A stretch of 64,000 bases of DNA, taken from the NCBI GenBank assembly GCA_038237475.1, contig JBBRYS010000014.1:1-64000 (forward strand). Direction: 5' to 3'. Of the stretch, positions 16,261 to 25,132 are shown in pieces. Numbering within the stretch: position 1 is the stretch's first letter; every line of letters begins with the position of its first letter. The DNA comes from JAOAPY01 sp038237475 (GTDB lineage Bacteria > Acidobacteriota > Blastocatellia > Pyrinomonadales > Pyrinomonadaceae). Below the pieces are notes generated by a model. That model ran no database searches. It was not told the origin of the DNA and saw only the letters and a list, made by a program, of their open reading frames with translations. Made by a program: the position numbers and the translations under genes.

Positions 16261-17697
16261 ATGGCGACTGAAATAGTAATGCCGCAGATGGGCGAGTCCA
16301 TTGCTGAAGGCACAATCACGAAATGGTTGAAGAACGTCGGCGATCGAGTCGAGCGGGATGAACCGTTATTTGAAATCTCCACCGACAAGGTCGATGCGGA
16401 GATTCCTTCGCCTGCGGCGGGCGTGCTGACTGAAATCCTTTTCAAGGAAGGCGATACCGTTGAAGTCAACAAGGTGATTGCGATGCTAGATGGCGCGGGG
16501 GCTGGAGCCTCAGCGCCTGCAGCCACGCCGGCTAGTGAAGCACCTGCTCCGCCACCGGCGGCTGCGGTTGAGGCCTCAGCCCACGCCCAGGAAGCTGAGA
16601 CTCCGGCGCCAAGAGCTATGACGGATCAGGCTCCTGAGGAAGTCGAACCCGCGCCTGCGCCTCCAGCAAAAGTCAGCACAACACCGGCACCCCCACCTGC
16701 TGCGGCGCCCACAATTGCTCGCACGAGTGAGACCGGGGATGCGACAGTTGAAGAATTGCGCCGCACCAAATCAAGTCCACTCGTGCGCAGGATTGCCTCA
16801 GAGCATGGCATCGACATTGCACGGCTGGAAGGTACGGGCATGAGCGGCCGTGTTACCAAGAACGATATCCTGAGTTTCATCGAAGCGGGGCCTGCCACTG
16901 CCACACCAACTGCAACGGCGCCGCAAAAGACTGCTCAACAACAACCGGCTCAGGCAACAGCCACTGCTGCCTTGCCGCCTGCCAAACCCATCGAAGGCGA
17001 TCGGGTGGAACAGATGTCCGTGATGCGCAAGAAAATCGCGGAACACATGGTCCTCTCGCGACGCACCTCTGCTCACGTGACCACTGTTTACGAAATTGAC
17101 ATGACTAAGATCGCGCGCTTGCGCGATCAGCATAAGGCGTCATTTTTGGAACGGACGGGCACGAAGCTGACGTTCATGCCTTTCATCTTTCAGGCGCTGA
17201 CCATCGGTATTCGCAAGTTTCCGATCTTCAACGCGCAGCTGTCCGGAGATCAGATCATCTACAAACGAGACATCAATCTGGGAATGGCGGTCGCCCTGGA
17301 TTGGGGTCTGATCGTGCCGGTGATCAAGCGCGCTGACGACCTCTCGATTTCGGGTTTAGCGCGGGCCGCTAACGACCTGGCTGATCGGGCCCGGACCAAA
17401 CAATTAAAGCCCGATGAGGTCGCCGGCGGGACCTTTACGGTGACCAACCCCGGAGTCTTTGGTGGTCTGTTTGGGACGCCGATAATCAACCAGCCTCAGG
17501 TTGCGATCCTTGGAGTTGGCAAAATTGAAAAGCGCCCGCGCGTGATGACTTCGAACGATGGCGAAGACTACATCGCCGTCCGCTGGCTCGCATATTTCGC
17601 GCTCAGCTTTGATCATCGCATCATTGACGGCGCTGATGCCGAACGCTTTCTGGCTTTCGTAAAAGAGCTTTTGGAAGAGGGCGAGTTCGCGGTGTAG
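16261..17697 (+). CDS. 2-oxoacid dehydrogenase E2, dihydrolipoyl acyltransferase
   Basis: The 478-residue core of the complex. Lipoyl domain 1-78 with the lipoylated Lys43 in ISTDKVDAE; a long Ala/Pro linker; a peripheral-subunit-binding domain (about 168-204, SPLVRRIASEHGIDI...GRVTKNDI); a second Ala/Pro linker; and the catalytic acyltransferase domain with FDHRIIDGAD, where His is the general base. One lipoyl domain only. The ATG at 16261 follows GGGAG. The substrate class is uncertain. LipA and LipB for its modification are encoded 4-9 kb downstream. Confidence 0.94.
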   Translation: MATEIVMPQMGESIAEGTITKWLKNVGDRVERDEPLFEISTDKVDAEIPSPAAGVLTEILFKEGDTVEVNKVIAMLDGAGAGASAPAATPASEAPAPPPAAAVEASAHAQEAETPAPRAMTDQAPEEVEPAPAPPAKVSTTPAPPPAAAPTIARTSETGDATVEELRRTKSSPLVRRIASEHGIDIARLEGTGMSGRVTKNDILSFIEAGPATATPTATAPQKTAQQQPAQATATAALPPAKPIEGDRVEQMSVMRKKIAEHMVLSRRTSAHVTTVYEIDMTKIARLRDQHKASFLERTGTKLTFMPFIFQALTIGIRKFPIFNAQLSGDQIIYKRDINLGMAVALDWGLIVPVIKRADDLSISGLARAANDLADRARTKQLKPDEVAGGTFTVTNPGVFGGLFGTPIINQPQVAILGVGKIEKRPRVMTSNDGEDYIAVRWLAYFALSFDHRIIDGADAERFLAFVKELLEEGEFAV

Positions 17698-17756
17698 CCT
17701 GTTCAGCAACGATTGTTTCAAGCATTACACAGAGTTCAAAACCTGCGCATCTTAAC

Positions 17757-17799
17757 ACGGCGACTGGACCAGAAAGTTACTGGTTTAGTCGCCGTTTTA
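17757..17799 (+). terminator. Intrinsic terminator of the 2-oxoacid dehydrogenase operon
   Basis: ACGGCGACTGGACCAG (17757-17772) pairs with CTGGTTTAGTCGCCGT (17780-17795), with two mismatched or G-U positions, a 7-nt loop and a short T run. It sits 60 nt after the E2 stop. Confidence 0.8.
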
Positions 17800-18035
17800 C
17801 GTGTACATAGTGTTGCGAACGGCCCCGCTTGTTGCGATAGATTAGCAATTGCGTGGCGAATGGGCGGATAATCGCCAAGTGTCTTGACATCATCATGGCT
17901 TCGGCCTAGAACTGTGCACTCATGCTGCATCTCAAGACAACGCAACATGACGATGGATCGTCAGAGGTGAGGCGGTTAGCGGCTCGCATTGATAGCGCGC
18001 CATCGATTTTCAAAATCAAGAAGGAGAAATTATTT

Positions 18036-19058
18036 ATGGTAACAACCAGGTTCAGAACGGTTGCCTCGACGGCGCTCGCTGTTTGCGTACTGCTGATGAC
18101 AGCTTCGATGGCGTTGTCGCAAACCCAGACCAGTGCCAGCGGTCCACGGACGGTCGCTAGCGGTCAGAAAATGAAAATCAAGGGTGTCGTAGTACGACGC
18201 GATGCTGATACGTTTGTGGTTCGCGATGCCAACGGCGTCGATACCACCGTCCGGCTAAGTGATCGCAGCAGCGTCAAGTCAAATGGTGGCTTCCTGCGCA
18301 GTGGCACCAACTACGCGCAAACCAACATTCTTCGCGGTCTCAACCTGGAAGTTGAGGGGCGCGGGGGACCAGCAGGCGAATTGGTCGCCGACAAAGTCAG
18401 GTTCGCCGAGACGGACATGCGAGTAGCCCGCTCAGTCGAATCACGCGCCGCTCCGCTTGAGGAACGGGCGAGCAATACTGAAACCAAGTTGGGCCAGGTT
18501 GAAGAGAACGCCCAGCGCCTTTCGGGACAATTGGATGAACTTGCGGCTGTTGCCAACACCGCCAAAGGTGGCGCCAGGGCAGCGCAGGAAACTGCGGACG
18601 CCGCGGTGACGGGCGTCAACGAAACCAACGAGCGCATTTCGGCGCTTGATGATTATGTGCCGCAAACCACGACTGCCGTGAATTTTAAAGTAAACAGCGC
18701 AGTCCTGTCTGCCGATGCCAAATCTAAGTTGGATGAGCTCGCAACCAGAGCCCTGAACACGAAGGGTTACGTGATCGAAGTTGCCGGCTTTACCGATGCG
18801 ACTGGCAGTTTGCAGAAGAACCGTATCCTGAGCCAGAACCGCGCCGATGCAGTGATTCGTTATCTGGTTGAGAACCATCAGATTCCACTGCGCCGCGTGG
18901 TCACGCCTTATGGCTACGGCAAGGCAAATCCGGTGGCTGATAACACCACTCGCGAAGGCCGCGAACAGAACCGGCGGGTTGAGATCAAGCTCCTGGTTAA
19001 CAAGGGCCTGACTCAGCCGAGTCCGACCATTAAGACGACCAACAGTGGCACTGAATAA
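18036..19058 (+). CDS. OmpA-family peptidoglycan-binding envelope protein
   Basis: The 340-residue product has a signal peptide (MVTTRFRTVASTALAVCVLLMTASMALS). A DUF5666/OB-like domain follows (about 45-125, 'IKGVVVRRDADTFVVRDANG'), then an alanine-rich coiled-coil stretch (about 140-205) and a C-terminal OmpA domain ('VNFKVNSAVLSADAKSKLDEL', 'GFTDATGSLQKNRILSQNRADAV', 'REGREQNRRVEI') that binds peptidoglycan. AAGGAG about 9 nt before ATG 18036 sets the start. It probably links outer membrane or periplasm to the cell wall. It is monocistronic, flanked by terminators at 17757 and 19090. Confidence 0.9.
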   Translation: MVTTRFRTVASTALAVCVLLMTASMALSQTQTSASGPRTVASGQKMKIKGVVVRRDADTFVVRDANGVDTTVRLSDRSSVKSNGGFLRSGTNYAQTNILRGLNLEVEGRGGPAGELVADKVRFAETDMRVARSVESRAAPLEERASNTETKLGQVEENAQRLSGQLDELAAVANTAKGGARAAQETADAAVTGVNETNERISALDDYVPQTTTAVNFKVNSAVLSADAKSKLDELATRALNTKGYVIEVAGFTDATGSLQKNRILSQNRADAVIRYLVENHQIPLRRVVTPYGYGKANPVADNTTREGREQNRRVEIKLLVNKGLTQPSPTIKTTNSGTE

Positions 19059-19089
19059 GTAGTCACAGGTCGTCGCCCAATGACGATTC

Positions 19090-19123
19090 GACGGGTGTCA
19101 GTTGGAAGCATCTGGCACCCGTC
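19090..19123 (+). terminator. Hairpin terminator after the OmpA-family gene
   Basis: GACGGGTGTCAG pairs with CTGGCACCCGTC (one G-U pair) around a 10-nt loop, 31 nt after the stop. A weak T run (GCCGTTTC) follows, so it may be an imperfect Rho-independent terminator. Confidence 0.6.
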
Positions 19124-19179
19124 GCCGTTTCAGGATCTGAACAAGATGCTTTTTACAGAAGCATGGGAACCCGACGGAT

Positions 19180-20301
19180 ATGATTTTTAGCAGGAAGAAA
19201 AATTTTAGCAGGAAGAAAAAATTGTTGGCGCCGGCGCTGCTGATAGGGGCGGCACTCGCTCTCTTTCTTTTAGGAAATGTGGTGACGGCTCAGAACCAGC
19301 GTGCATTACCGCCGCCACCACCACCGCCGACGTACAAACCCAAGCCTACGCCCACGCCAACACCGCCACGCGAAGAAGATATTGAAGTGCTGCGCATCAG
19401 TTCGAATCTGGTGATGGCGCCGGTTTCAGTCGTGGATTCAAAAGGCGAGCCGGTGCACGGTCTCCAGGTAAAAGATTTTCGTTTGGAGGAACAGGGCAAC
19501 CAACAGGAGATCGCCCAGATCGGCAACCCTGATGAAGTACCACTGGAGATTGCTTTGTTGATTGATGTTTCCGGAAGCACCAACGCGCGCTTCAATTTTG
19601 AGAAAGAGGCGGCCGCAAGCTTTTTAAAGCAGGTCATGAAACCCGCTGATCGGGCGACGGTCTACATCATCGACCGCACGGCCATGATGAAGCTCGCGAG
19701 CGCGAGATCCGATGACGCCAGCAACGGACTAAAGGCCATTGAGCCGGCGACTGATAAGGGGCCCACAGCTTTCTTTGATACCGTGCTTGACGCGGCGCAA
19801 TTTTTGGCAAAAACTCCAGCGCAGCACCGGCGGGTAATCCTGACAATCTCTGACGGAGTCGATAACTTCAGTGAGCGAATCAAGAAAGCCATCGGCGCGA
19901 CGCGCGCGGAACAGGACGCTGTCGGCCTCGCCGCCCGGGTGAGCATAAACGATCGCGCCCTCACCGAAGTGCAGCGTGAAGTGCAAAAGGCCGATGCAGT
20001 TTTCTATTCAATCAATCCCGCCGGCGAGACGATGCACCTCAACATCATGACAAAGCGCGGGCAGGATGGCATGCGCCAGCTTGCAGATGCCACCGGTGGC
20101 AACGCCTTCGTGCCCGAGAGAACAGAAGACCTTGCGCCGGTCTTCAAGCAGATCGCGGCTGAGTTGCGGGGCCAGTACCTGTTGCAGTACTACTCGAATT
20201 CGCAGACGGGTAATGGGTTTCGCCGAATCGCCGTGACCGTCCCCGCGCGCACTGATGTGCGGGTGCGGGCTCGCCAGGGATATTACCCGAAGGGAAAATA
20301 G
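19180..20301 (+). CDS. Secreted VWFA-related protein of the acidobacterial type
   Basis: The 373-residue protein has a basic N-terminus, a hydrophobic segment (about 16-36), a proline-rich linker (residues 44-62, PPPPPPP and PTPTPTP) and one von Willebrand A domain with MIDAS motif DVSGS and the later Thr/Asp positions (ILTISDGVDNF). Residues 75-110 form the small strand-rich lead ('VMAPVSVVDSKGEPVHGL') typical of the acidobacterial VWFA-related family. Likely periplasmic or surface-attached, binding a ligand through a metal ion; the partner is unknown. The first codons hold an 18-bp tandem duplication. Confidence 0.88.
   Translation: MIFSRKKNFSRKKKLLAPALLIGAALALFLLGNVVTAQNQRALPPPPPPPTYKPKPTPTPTPPREEDIEVLRISSNLVMAPVSVVDSKGEPVHGLQVKDFRLEEQGNQQEIAQIGNPDEVPLEIALLIDVSGSTNARFNFEKEAAASFLKQVMKPADRATVYIIDRTAMMKLASARSDDASNGLKAIEPATDKGPTAFFDTVLDAAQFLAKTPAQHRRVILTISDGVDNFSERIKKAIGATRAEQDAVGLAARVSINDRALTEVQREVQKADAVFYSINPAGETMHLNIMTKRGQDGMRQLADATGGNAFVPERTEDLAPVFKQIAAELRGQYLLQYYSNSQTGNGFRRIAVTVPARTDVRVRARQGYYPKGK
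19185..19220. repeat. Perfect 18-bp tandem duplication in the VWFA gene
   Basis: TTTTAGCAGGAAGAAAAA occurs twice head to tail (19185-19202, 19203-19220). It encodes FSRKKN then FSRKKK in frame, doubling the basic n-region before the membrane segment. It is in frame, so it adds six residues without breaking the gene. Confidence 0.9.
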
Positions 20302-20338
20302 CGCCGACGTGGTCGACAAGTGCGGGCGAAAACGCGGT

Positions 20339-20869
20339 CTATTTCATATCAAGCAGCACATCAGTCAGACGGTTCACGACATTCAAGAGCGCGCGCCCGG
20401 CTTGATCGAATTGATTGGCAGCGCCCAGTTGCTCTGCCTTGGCAGCGCCATCCGCCACGCCTGCCAGCTTGTAGTAATAGGCGACTAATACCGGTTGTGA
20501 GCGAAAATCAATCTCCAGCTTATCCAGCCCGGCGCGGACATCTCTGAGACTGTCTCTGACCTTGGCTTTGCTTTCTTCAGTTGAAGAGATGATCGCCGCC
20601 GAGGCTTCCTTGCGCCTAATGGACCCATCTGCCTGCTCCAATCCCTTAGCCACGCCACCGAGGACATAAATAAACCGAGTCAGGTTCTTGATTTGGTCCG
20701 CCACCTGGATTGCTCCCGCGCGCACCGTTTCAGCATTTTTTTGTGCGGTCGTGGCCGTCGCGGCGCGAGAGCCGCGTTTTGCCGGGAACCGCTTTTTCTG
20801 CGCCGCAGTGGTTAGCGGCAGCAGAGCCACGCAAAGCAGTGCCAGAACGAATAATTTCTTCAAAGTCAT
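20339..20869 (-). CDS. Secreted helical protein of unknown function
   Basis: A 176-residue product with a signal peptide (MTLKKLFVLALLCVALLPLTTAAQ) followed by a basic stretch and a mostly helical body rich in Ala, Asp and Arg ('VADQIKNLTRFIYVLGGVAKGLEQADG'). I do not recognise a family. The start is at ATG 20869 or at the TTG two codons later: the AGGAG lies only 1 nt before the ATG but 7 nt before the TTG. It converges with the VWFA gene and diverges from lipB, and nothing around it suggests a function. Confidence 0.7.
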   Translation of the reverse strand: MTLKKLFVLALLCVALLPLTTAAQKKRFPAKRGSRAATATTAQKNAETVRAGAIQVADQIKNLTRFIYVLGGVAKGLEQADGSIRRKEASAAIISSTEESKAKVRDSLRDVRAGLDKLEIDFRSQPVLVAYYYKLAGVADGAAKAEQLGAANQFDQAGRALLNVVNRLTDVLLDMK

Positions 20870-21070
20870 TCTCCTAATTAAATTGTCGTGCGGGGATCTA
20901 TCAGCAAAACTAGCGGGCTCACGAGTTGCCGTCAAGCTCAGTGGGCCATTTGAGATTGGCCGGACTATGTTCATACCGGTATTGCGCCGCGCTGCGCCTA
21001 GAGTCACGGACGCGACATGAGCGTTCAGTGGTTCGGTAACATTTCCCTGTGCTGTTAGAATGCTCTCGCC

Positions 21071-21754
21071 ATGTCTCCAAGAGAATTACTCATCCAGCGC
21101 CTGGGAAGAGTTGAATACAGTGCGGCCCTCTCACTGCAAAAGGAGACAGAAAAATCAGTGTTGTCCGGCGCCCAGCCTGATACGCTGCTGCTGCTCGAAC
21201 ACCCGCATGTGATCACCGTCGGCCGCCGAGCCGACAATGCGGGGATACTGCTGCCGCTTGAAATTCTGCAGGCCCGAGGCGTGCCGGTCTTTGAGACGAA
21301 CCGCGGCGGCAAGCTTACTTATCATGGCCTGGGTCAAATGGTCGGTTATCCCATTATCAATCTCAGTCCCGATCGGGAAGACGTTCATCGTTACGTGCGC
21401 GATCTGGAAGAGGTGCTGATACGCGTGCTTAACGATTTCAAGATCGAGGCGTTTACTATTAAGGGGCTGACCGGCGTCCATACCAGCCAGGGTAAAGTAG
21501 CGGCGATCGGAGTGCACCTCGCACGCTGGGTGACGACGCACGGGTTTGCTCTTAACGTAAACACTGACCTTGGTTTTTTTGATCTAATCGTGGCCTGCGA
21601 AGGCGAGCCAGTCACGTCCATGAAAGAACTGCTGGGCGCGGAACTCGAACTGGCCCAGGTCGAAGATCGTATTGCCTTTCGCTTTGCAGAAGTATTTGAG
21701 ATGAGCCTGAAACAGACTGCGGGCGAGCCAAGCCTCGCGGTTACAACCATCTGA
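21071..21754 (+). CDS. lipB: Octanoyltransferase (lipoyl-ACP protein ligase)
   Basis: The 227-residue cytoplasmic enzyme moves octanoyl from acyl-carrier protein to the lipoyl domains of E2 proteins; LipA then adds the sulfur atoms. Family motifs: GGKLTYHGLGQMVGYPI, the catalytic Lys142 (GKVAAIG) and Cys176 (FDLIVACEGEPVTS). All catalytic residues are present. It is about 3.4 kb after the E2 gene and about 3.4 kb before lipA, and its substrate E2 is probably that of the operon at 12.4-17.7 kb. The PLP dehydratase gene follows after 10 nt. Confidence 0.95.
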   Translation: MSPRELLIQRLGRVEYSAALSLQKETEKSVLSGAQPDTLLLLEHPHVITVGRRADNAGILLPLEILQARGVPVFETNRGGKLTYHGLGQMVGYPIINLSPDREDVHRYVRDLEEVLIRVLNDFKIEAFTIKGLTGVHTSQGKVAAIGVHLARWVTTHGFALNVNTDLGFFDLIVACEGEPVTSMKELLGAELELAQVEDRIAFRFAEVFEMSLKQTAGEPSLAVTTI

Positions 21755-21764
21755 TCCCATTCCT

Positions 21765-22718
21765 ATGCTGACCTTTCAATCTATCAAAGACGCGGCGGCA
21801 AGAATTTCCAGCCACATCCACCACACGCCGGTGATCACGTCGCGCAGTTTCGACGAAGTTGCCGGGAGCGAGGTATTCTTCAAGTGCGAGAATCTTCAGC
21901 GCGTAGGTGCTTTTAAATTTCGCGGGGCCACGAACCGGATTTTGTCACTCACGGATGAGGAAAAACGTCGCGGAGTGATTGCTGTTTCATCCGGCAATCA
22001 TGCCCAGGCGGTAGCCCTCGCGGCCCGCGAAGCCGGCGTACGAGCCGTCGTTGCGATTCCCGCAGACGCACCGAAAATGAAGATAGCCGCGACGCGGGGG
22101 TACGGCGCCGACATCCGCTTCTTTGATCGTCTCAAAGATGATCGCGAAGCCTTTGGCTGTGACATCGCCGAACGTGAAGGGCTGGTGCTGGTTCCACCCT
22201 ATGATGACTATTTGATTATGTCCGGCCAGGGAACCTGCGGCCTCGAACTTATGGAAGAGGTTCCGGATCTTGATTGCATTCTCACCCCGTGCAGTGGTGG
22301 AGGACTTTTTGCCGGCGTCAGTGTCGCCGCGCGCTCCATCAATCCGAACATTCGCTGCTTTGCGGTGGAGCCCGCCACAGCTAATGACACGCAGCAGTCA
22401 ATTGCGAAGGGCGAACGAGTGCGGATTTCGCCATCATCGACAATCGCCGATGGGCTGCGCGTGCAAACACCGGGTGCCCTGACTTTCCCTTTTACGAAAC
22501 AAAATGCTGCAGACGTGTTGACGGTATCTGAGGCAGAGATTGTTGAGACCCTGCGCTTCATGCTCTTTCGTTTGAAGCTCGTAGTTGAGCCCTCAGGAGT
22601 AGTTGCCGCGGCTGCCGTGTTCTTTAAGAAACTGCCGCGTGAGCTGCGGCGGGTTGGGGTAATTCTTTCCGGCGGGAACATCGACAGCGATGTGCTTGCA
22701 CAGCTACTAAACCAGTAA
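21765..22718 (+). CDS. Threonine/serine dehydratase, PLP-dependent
   Basis: A 317-residue fold-type II PLP enzyme. Lys51 in FKFRGATNR binds PLP; SSGNHAQAVA and the Gly-rich loop CSGGGLFAG hold the phosphate. It lacks the C-terminal regulatory ACT domain of biosynthetic IlvA and is therefore of the catabolic TdcB or serine racemase / threo-hydroxyaspartate dehydratase type. It deaminates serine or threonine to the 2-oxoacid. It follows lipB by 10 nt, so co-transcription is likely, though no functional link is obvious. Confidence 0.9.
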   Translation: MLTFQSIKDAAARISSHIHHTPVITSRSFDEVAGSEVFFKCENLQRVGAFKFRGATNRILSLTDEEKRRGVIAVSSGNHAQAVALAAREAGVRAVVAIPADAPKMKIAATRGYGADIRFFDRLKDDREAFGCDIAEREGLVLVPPYDDYLIMSGQGTCGLELMEEVPDLDCILTPCSGGGLFAGVSVAARSINPNIRCFAVEPATANDTQQSIAKGERVRISPSSTIADGLRVQTPGALTFPFTKQNAADVLTVSEAEIVETLRFMLFRLKLVVEPSGVVAAAAVFFKKLPRELRRVGVILSGGNIDSDVLAQLLNQ

Positions 22719-22731
22719 GGAGGATTTAAAG

Positions 22732-22923
22732 ATGTTCAGCTTGCTCCTGCTTGATATCCGCACAGATCCCGTTTCGAGTTTTGGCATTGGCGCCATCGTA
22801 GTGCTGGCGATTATTGTGCTGGCGATTGTCGCTGCCTTGATCGGAGCGTTTGTCTTGCTGCTGATGTGGCGTAAGCGGCGGAATGCCGGCGCCCCCATTG
22901 TCGGCGCGCCGATAAAGACATAG
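22732..22923 (+). CDS. Small single-span membrane protein
   Basis: 63 residues: a short lead, one hydrophobic helix of about 27 residues (IGAIVVLAIIVLAIVAALIG), a WRKRR stop-transfer cluster and a short Gly/Ala/Pro tail. TAAGGAGG is 8 nt upstream of ATG, a strong ribosome site that supports it as a real gene. It lies 13 nt after the dehydratase and probably shares its transcript. The function is unknown; the topology is likely N-out, C-in by the positive-inside rule. Confidence 0.75.
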   Translation: MFSLLLLDIRTDPVSSFGIGAIVVLAIIVLAIVAALIGAFVLLLMWRKRRNAGAPIVGAPIKT

Positions 22924-22927
22924 TGGA

Positions 22928-23320
22928 TTAGAAAAGTCCGAACCAATGGTAAGTATTGAGCGCCTCGCCGGCCAGAAATGAAGCGAGATTGGCGCCCACG
23001 ATAGCCGCGAAATCGCGCCACATCGAGCGTGTGCCCACCTCCGTCTGTTCGCCGAAGGCAAGCCAGAACAAAATACATTCCGCGACTGGCGCGAAAACTT
23101 CGGCACAGATTAGGAAGAGCGCGCGTGATGAATTAATGAATAGCAGCGGCAGGACGAGAGTGACGATTGGATAGGTGCAGGCTGTCAACCAGACACCCGC
23201 CGCCAGACGTCGTTTCAGCGGGTGACGCGCTGACAATCCAACCAGCAGCACCGGCGTCTCGATTAAAATCGTCAGCAAATAGCCGAGCGGCAGAAAACGC
23301 CAAAGTTGATCAGGAGACAT
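22928..23320 (-). CDS. Integral membrane protein, unknown function
   Basis: A 130-residue protein with three or four membrane helices. Charged residues that lie within or next to helices stand out: the Glu of LIETPVLL, AECILFWLAFGE and FLAGEALN. I do not recognise the family. The gene is third in a minus-strand operon after the 346-residue membrane protein (9 nt gap), so it probably works with it. The start ATG at 23320 lacks a strong ribosome site, which suggests coupling to the upstream stop. Confidence 0.75.
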   Translation of the reverse strand: MSPDQLWRFLPLGYLLTILIETPVLLVGLSARHPLKRRLAAGVWLTACTYPIVTLVLPLLFINSSRALFLICAEVFAPVAECILFWLAFGEQTEVGTRSMWRDFAAIVGANLASFLAGEALNTYHWFGLF

Positions 23321-23329
23321 TCGTCGATT

Positions 23330-24370
23330 TCAGATCATCCGTAGCAGGAACGGTGCTTCGGCGAGCACATGTGCGATTGCTATCGCAAAATATAAATCGC
23401 GTGTGGCCGCGTAGTTAGTGGAGAACCCAACCCACAACAGCACCACCACGGATAGACCGGCCAGCAGCACCGCACCCACGATTTTGGGAAAACCCTGCGA
23501 ATGCCGCGCTACCGGGATTGTCTTCACGTTCCATAACGTCCCGCGGGCCCCGATCAGCGGCAACGCAATCAGCCAGACACCGTAATGCAGCATCTCGAGA
23601 AACACATGCAGCGATACCAACAGGTGCGACGAGACATTGGGCAGCAGCTCTGCTCCGGCATGTTGTGTAACGCGCCAGGCCAGTCCGTTGTCATCGGCAA
23701 GCGAGGCCGTACCACTTAGTTGCCAGATGATGCCTGCGATTAAGATCGGAACCAGCAACAAGCAGCGGCGATATGTACTCAGCCATGCGGGTCGCGTCCG
23801 GCTGAGATGTCGATCAAGAAACCACAGAGCTACGAGTGGATGCGCATAAACAATCGCCAGGCTGAACATCTCGGGTGTGATCCAGTTGAGCGCCGCGAGA
23901 GCAAACGCCAACGGCCAGGCCCAGCCCCAATTTCTGCGCGCGTGCTGTTTGCCGCGCAGCCAAACCAGCGTCGCGAGCCAGAGCAACAGCAAAGTATTCC
24001 AAACAGCGATTGCCAGTGGCCAATTAGCACCCGACCAGATTCGTGAATAAAAAAGCAGCGGCAGAGATAGATAGGCTGCGGTCAACAAAGCGATACCAGC
24101 GAATGCCACCACAAAAAAGTTGCGCGAGCGGCCCAATCGCCGCGGCAGGCGCATTAGGAAATAGCGCAGCTCAAACCAGTTGTGCGGGCCGGCGAACAAA
24201 AAAACCGTGACGAGTGAAAACTGAAACGGTATCCAACCAGCCAGCACTGCCGACAGGATCGCGACCGAGAACAGCGCAGCGGCAAACAGTCGCGCGCTGA
24301 CTCGAGTCGCCGGCAGTGCTCGTTCGGGACTCAGCCGGACCAGATCGATGTTCGCTGTCCTTTCCAACAA
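23330..24370 (-). CDS. Polytopic membrane protein with conserved-looking His/Glu motifs
   Basis: A 346-residue protein with about nine hydrophobic helices. Helices carry histidines next to acidic residues: GPHNWFELR, VYAHPLVALWFLDRH, SLHVFLEMLHYG and IAHVLAEAP. That pattern would suit metal or haem binding inside the membrane, but I cannot assign a family; Brp/Blh-type carotene oxygenases are only a loose thought. It starts with TTG at 24370, directly after the TAG of the preceding gene, with GAGGAG 3-6 nt upstream, so the two are translationally coupled. Confidence 0.75.
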   Translation of the reverse strand: MLERTANIDLVRLSPERALPATRVSARLFAAALFSVAILSAVLAGWIPFQFSLVTVFLFAGPHNWFELRYFLMRLPRRLGRSRNFFVVAFAGIALLTAAYLSLPLLFYSRIWSGANWPLAIAVWNTLLLLWLATLVWLRGKQHARRNWGWAWPLAFALAALNWITPEMFSLAIVYAHPLVALWFLDRHLSRTRPAWLSTYRRCLLLVPILIAGIIWQLSGTASLADDNGLAWRVTQHAGAELLPNVSSHLLVSLHVFLEMLHYGVWLIALPLIGARGTLWNVKTIPVARHSQGFPKIVGAVLLAGLSVVVLLWVGFSTNYAATRDLYFAIAIAHVLAEAPFLLRMI

Positions 24371-24961
24371 CTACTCCTCATCGCCATTTGGTTTCGTCTT
24401 CTTAAGGGGAATGATTAGCTTGAGACCATTGCCCTCGGGAACGATTTCGATTTGGACACCACCCTGCGTAGCGCGACCTTCGGACAAAGCCTGCGGCAGA
24501 CCTTTCCAGCGAAACGATCCCGGCGGGCCGGCATTTGCGCGAGTGATTACAGCAGCCGCGCCGATAAGGGCCGTGCCCACCAGCAGCGCAGCGATTGCCT
24601 TATGTCCGCGACGTTGACCGGAGCGCGCGAGCCATACTCCAGCGAAAGAAAACGACAGGAACAGAAATACTCCGGCCATGATCGTACGAGTTGAGCTATG
24701 GGCCAGACGCTGTAGCATCGATTCGTCTGGCTGGACCATCGCCAGAGCATCCCGCAATCCCTTTAGCTCAGATTCAGGAATTTGCAGGCGTGCTTCATAC
24801 GATTTGGCATCAGGCACGATGGTCAGACCGGTGTAGCGCACAACCCTGGCTTCTTTGGCCGGCGTAGGCGACGGCTTGGGAAGGGCGATGTCGGCATCGG
24901 CGCTGATGACGCTTGCCAGCACGATCAGACCGGCAGCGCAAAGTAGGAGCATTTTTTTCAT
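24371..24961 (-). CDS. Secreted/membrane-anchored protein of unknown function
   Basis: The 196-residue product has a signal peptide (MKKMLLLCAAGLIVLASVISADA), a periplasmic stretch of about 75 residues (with 'VVRYTGLTIVPDAKSYEARLQIPESEL') and two membrane helices (about 95-115 and 122-142), ending in a soluble tail with 'GVQIEIVPEGNGLKLIIPL'. The start ATG at 24961 has GGAGGAA upstream. It is first in a three-gene membrane operon (24961 to 22928). I do not recognise it. Confidence 0.75.
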   Translation of the reverse strand: MKKMLLLCAAGLIVLASVISADADIALPKPSPTPAKEARVVRYTGLTIVPDAKSYEARLQIPESELKGLRDALAMVQPDESMLQRLAHSSTRTIMAGVFLFLSFSFAGVWLARSGQRRGHKAIAALLVGTALIGAAAVITRANAGPPGSFRWKGLPQALSEGRATQGGVQIEIVPEGNGLKLIIPLKKTKPNGDEE

Positions 24962-25132
24962 TGGGTTCCTCCGCTGTGCTTGCGAGATGGCTCGCGACAA
25001 GAACGGCATCTTGTGGCCGGGAGTATAACCCATGTTGCACTGGCTGTTCGCCTGCGTTTGGTTTACCTAACGTGGACGCAAGGTGGATAAGTACCTCTGC
25101 CACACGGCGTCGAGCCTCCGCCTCATGCTAGA

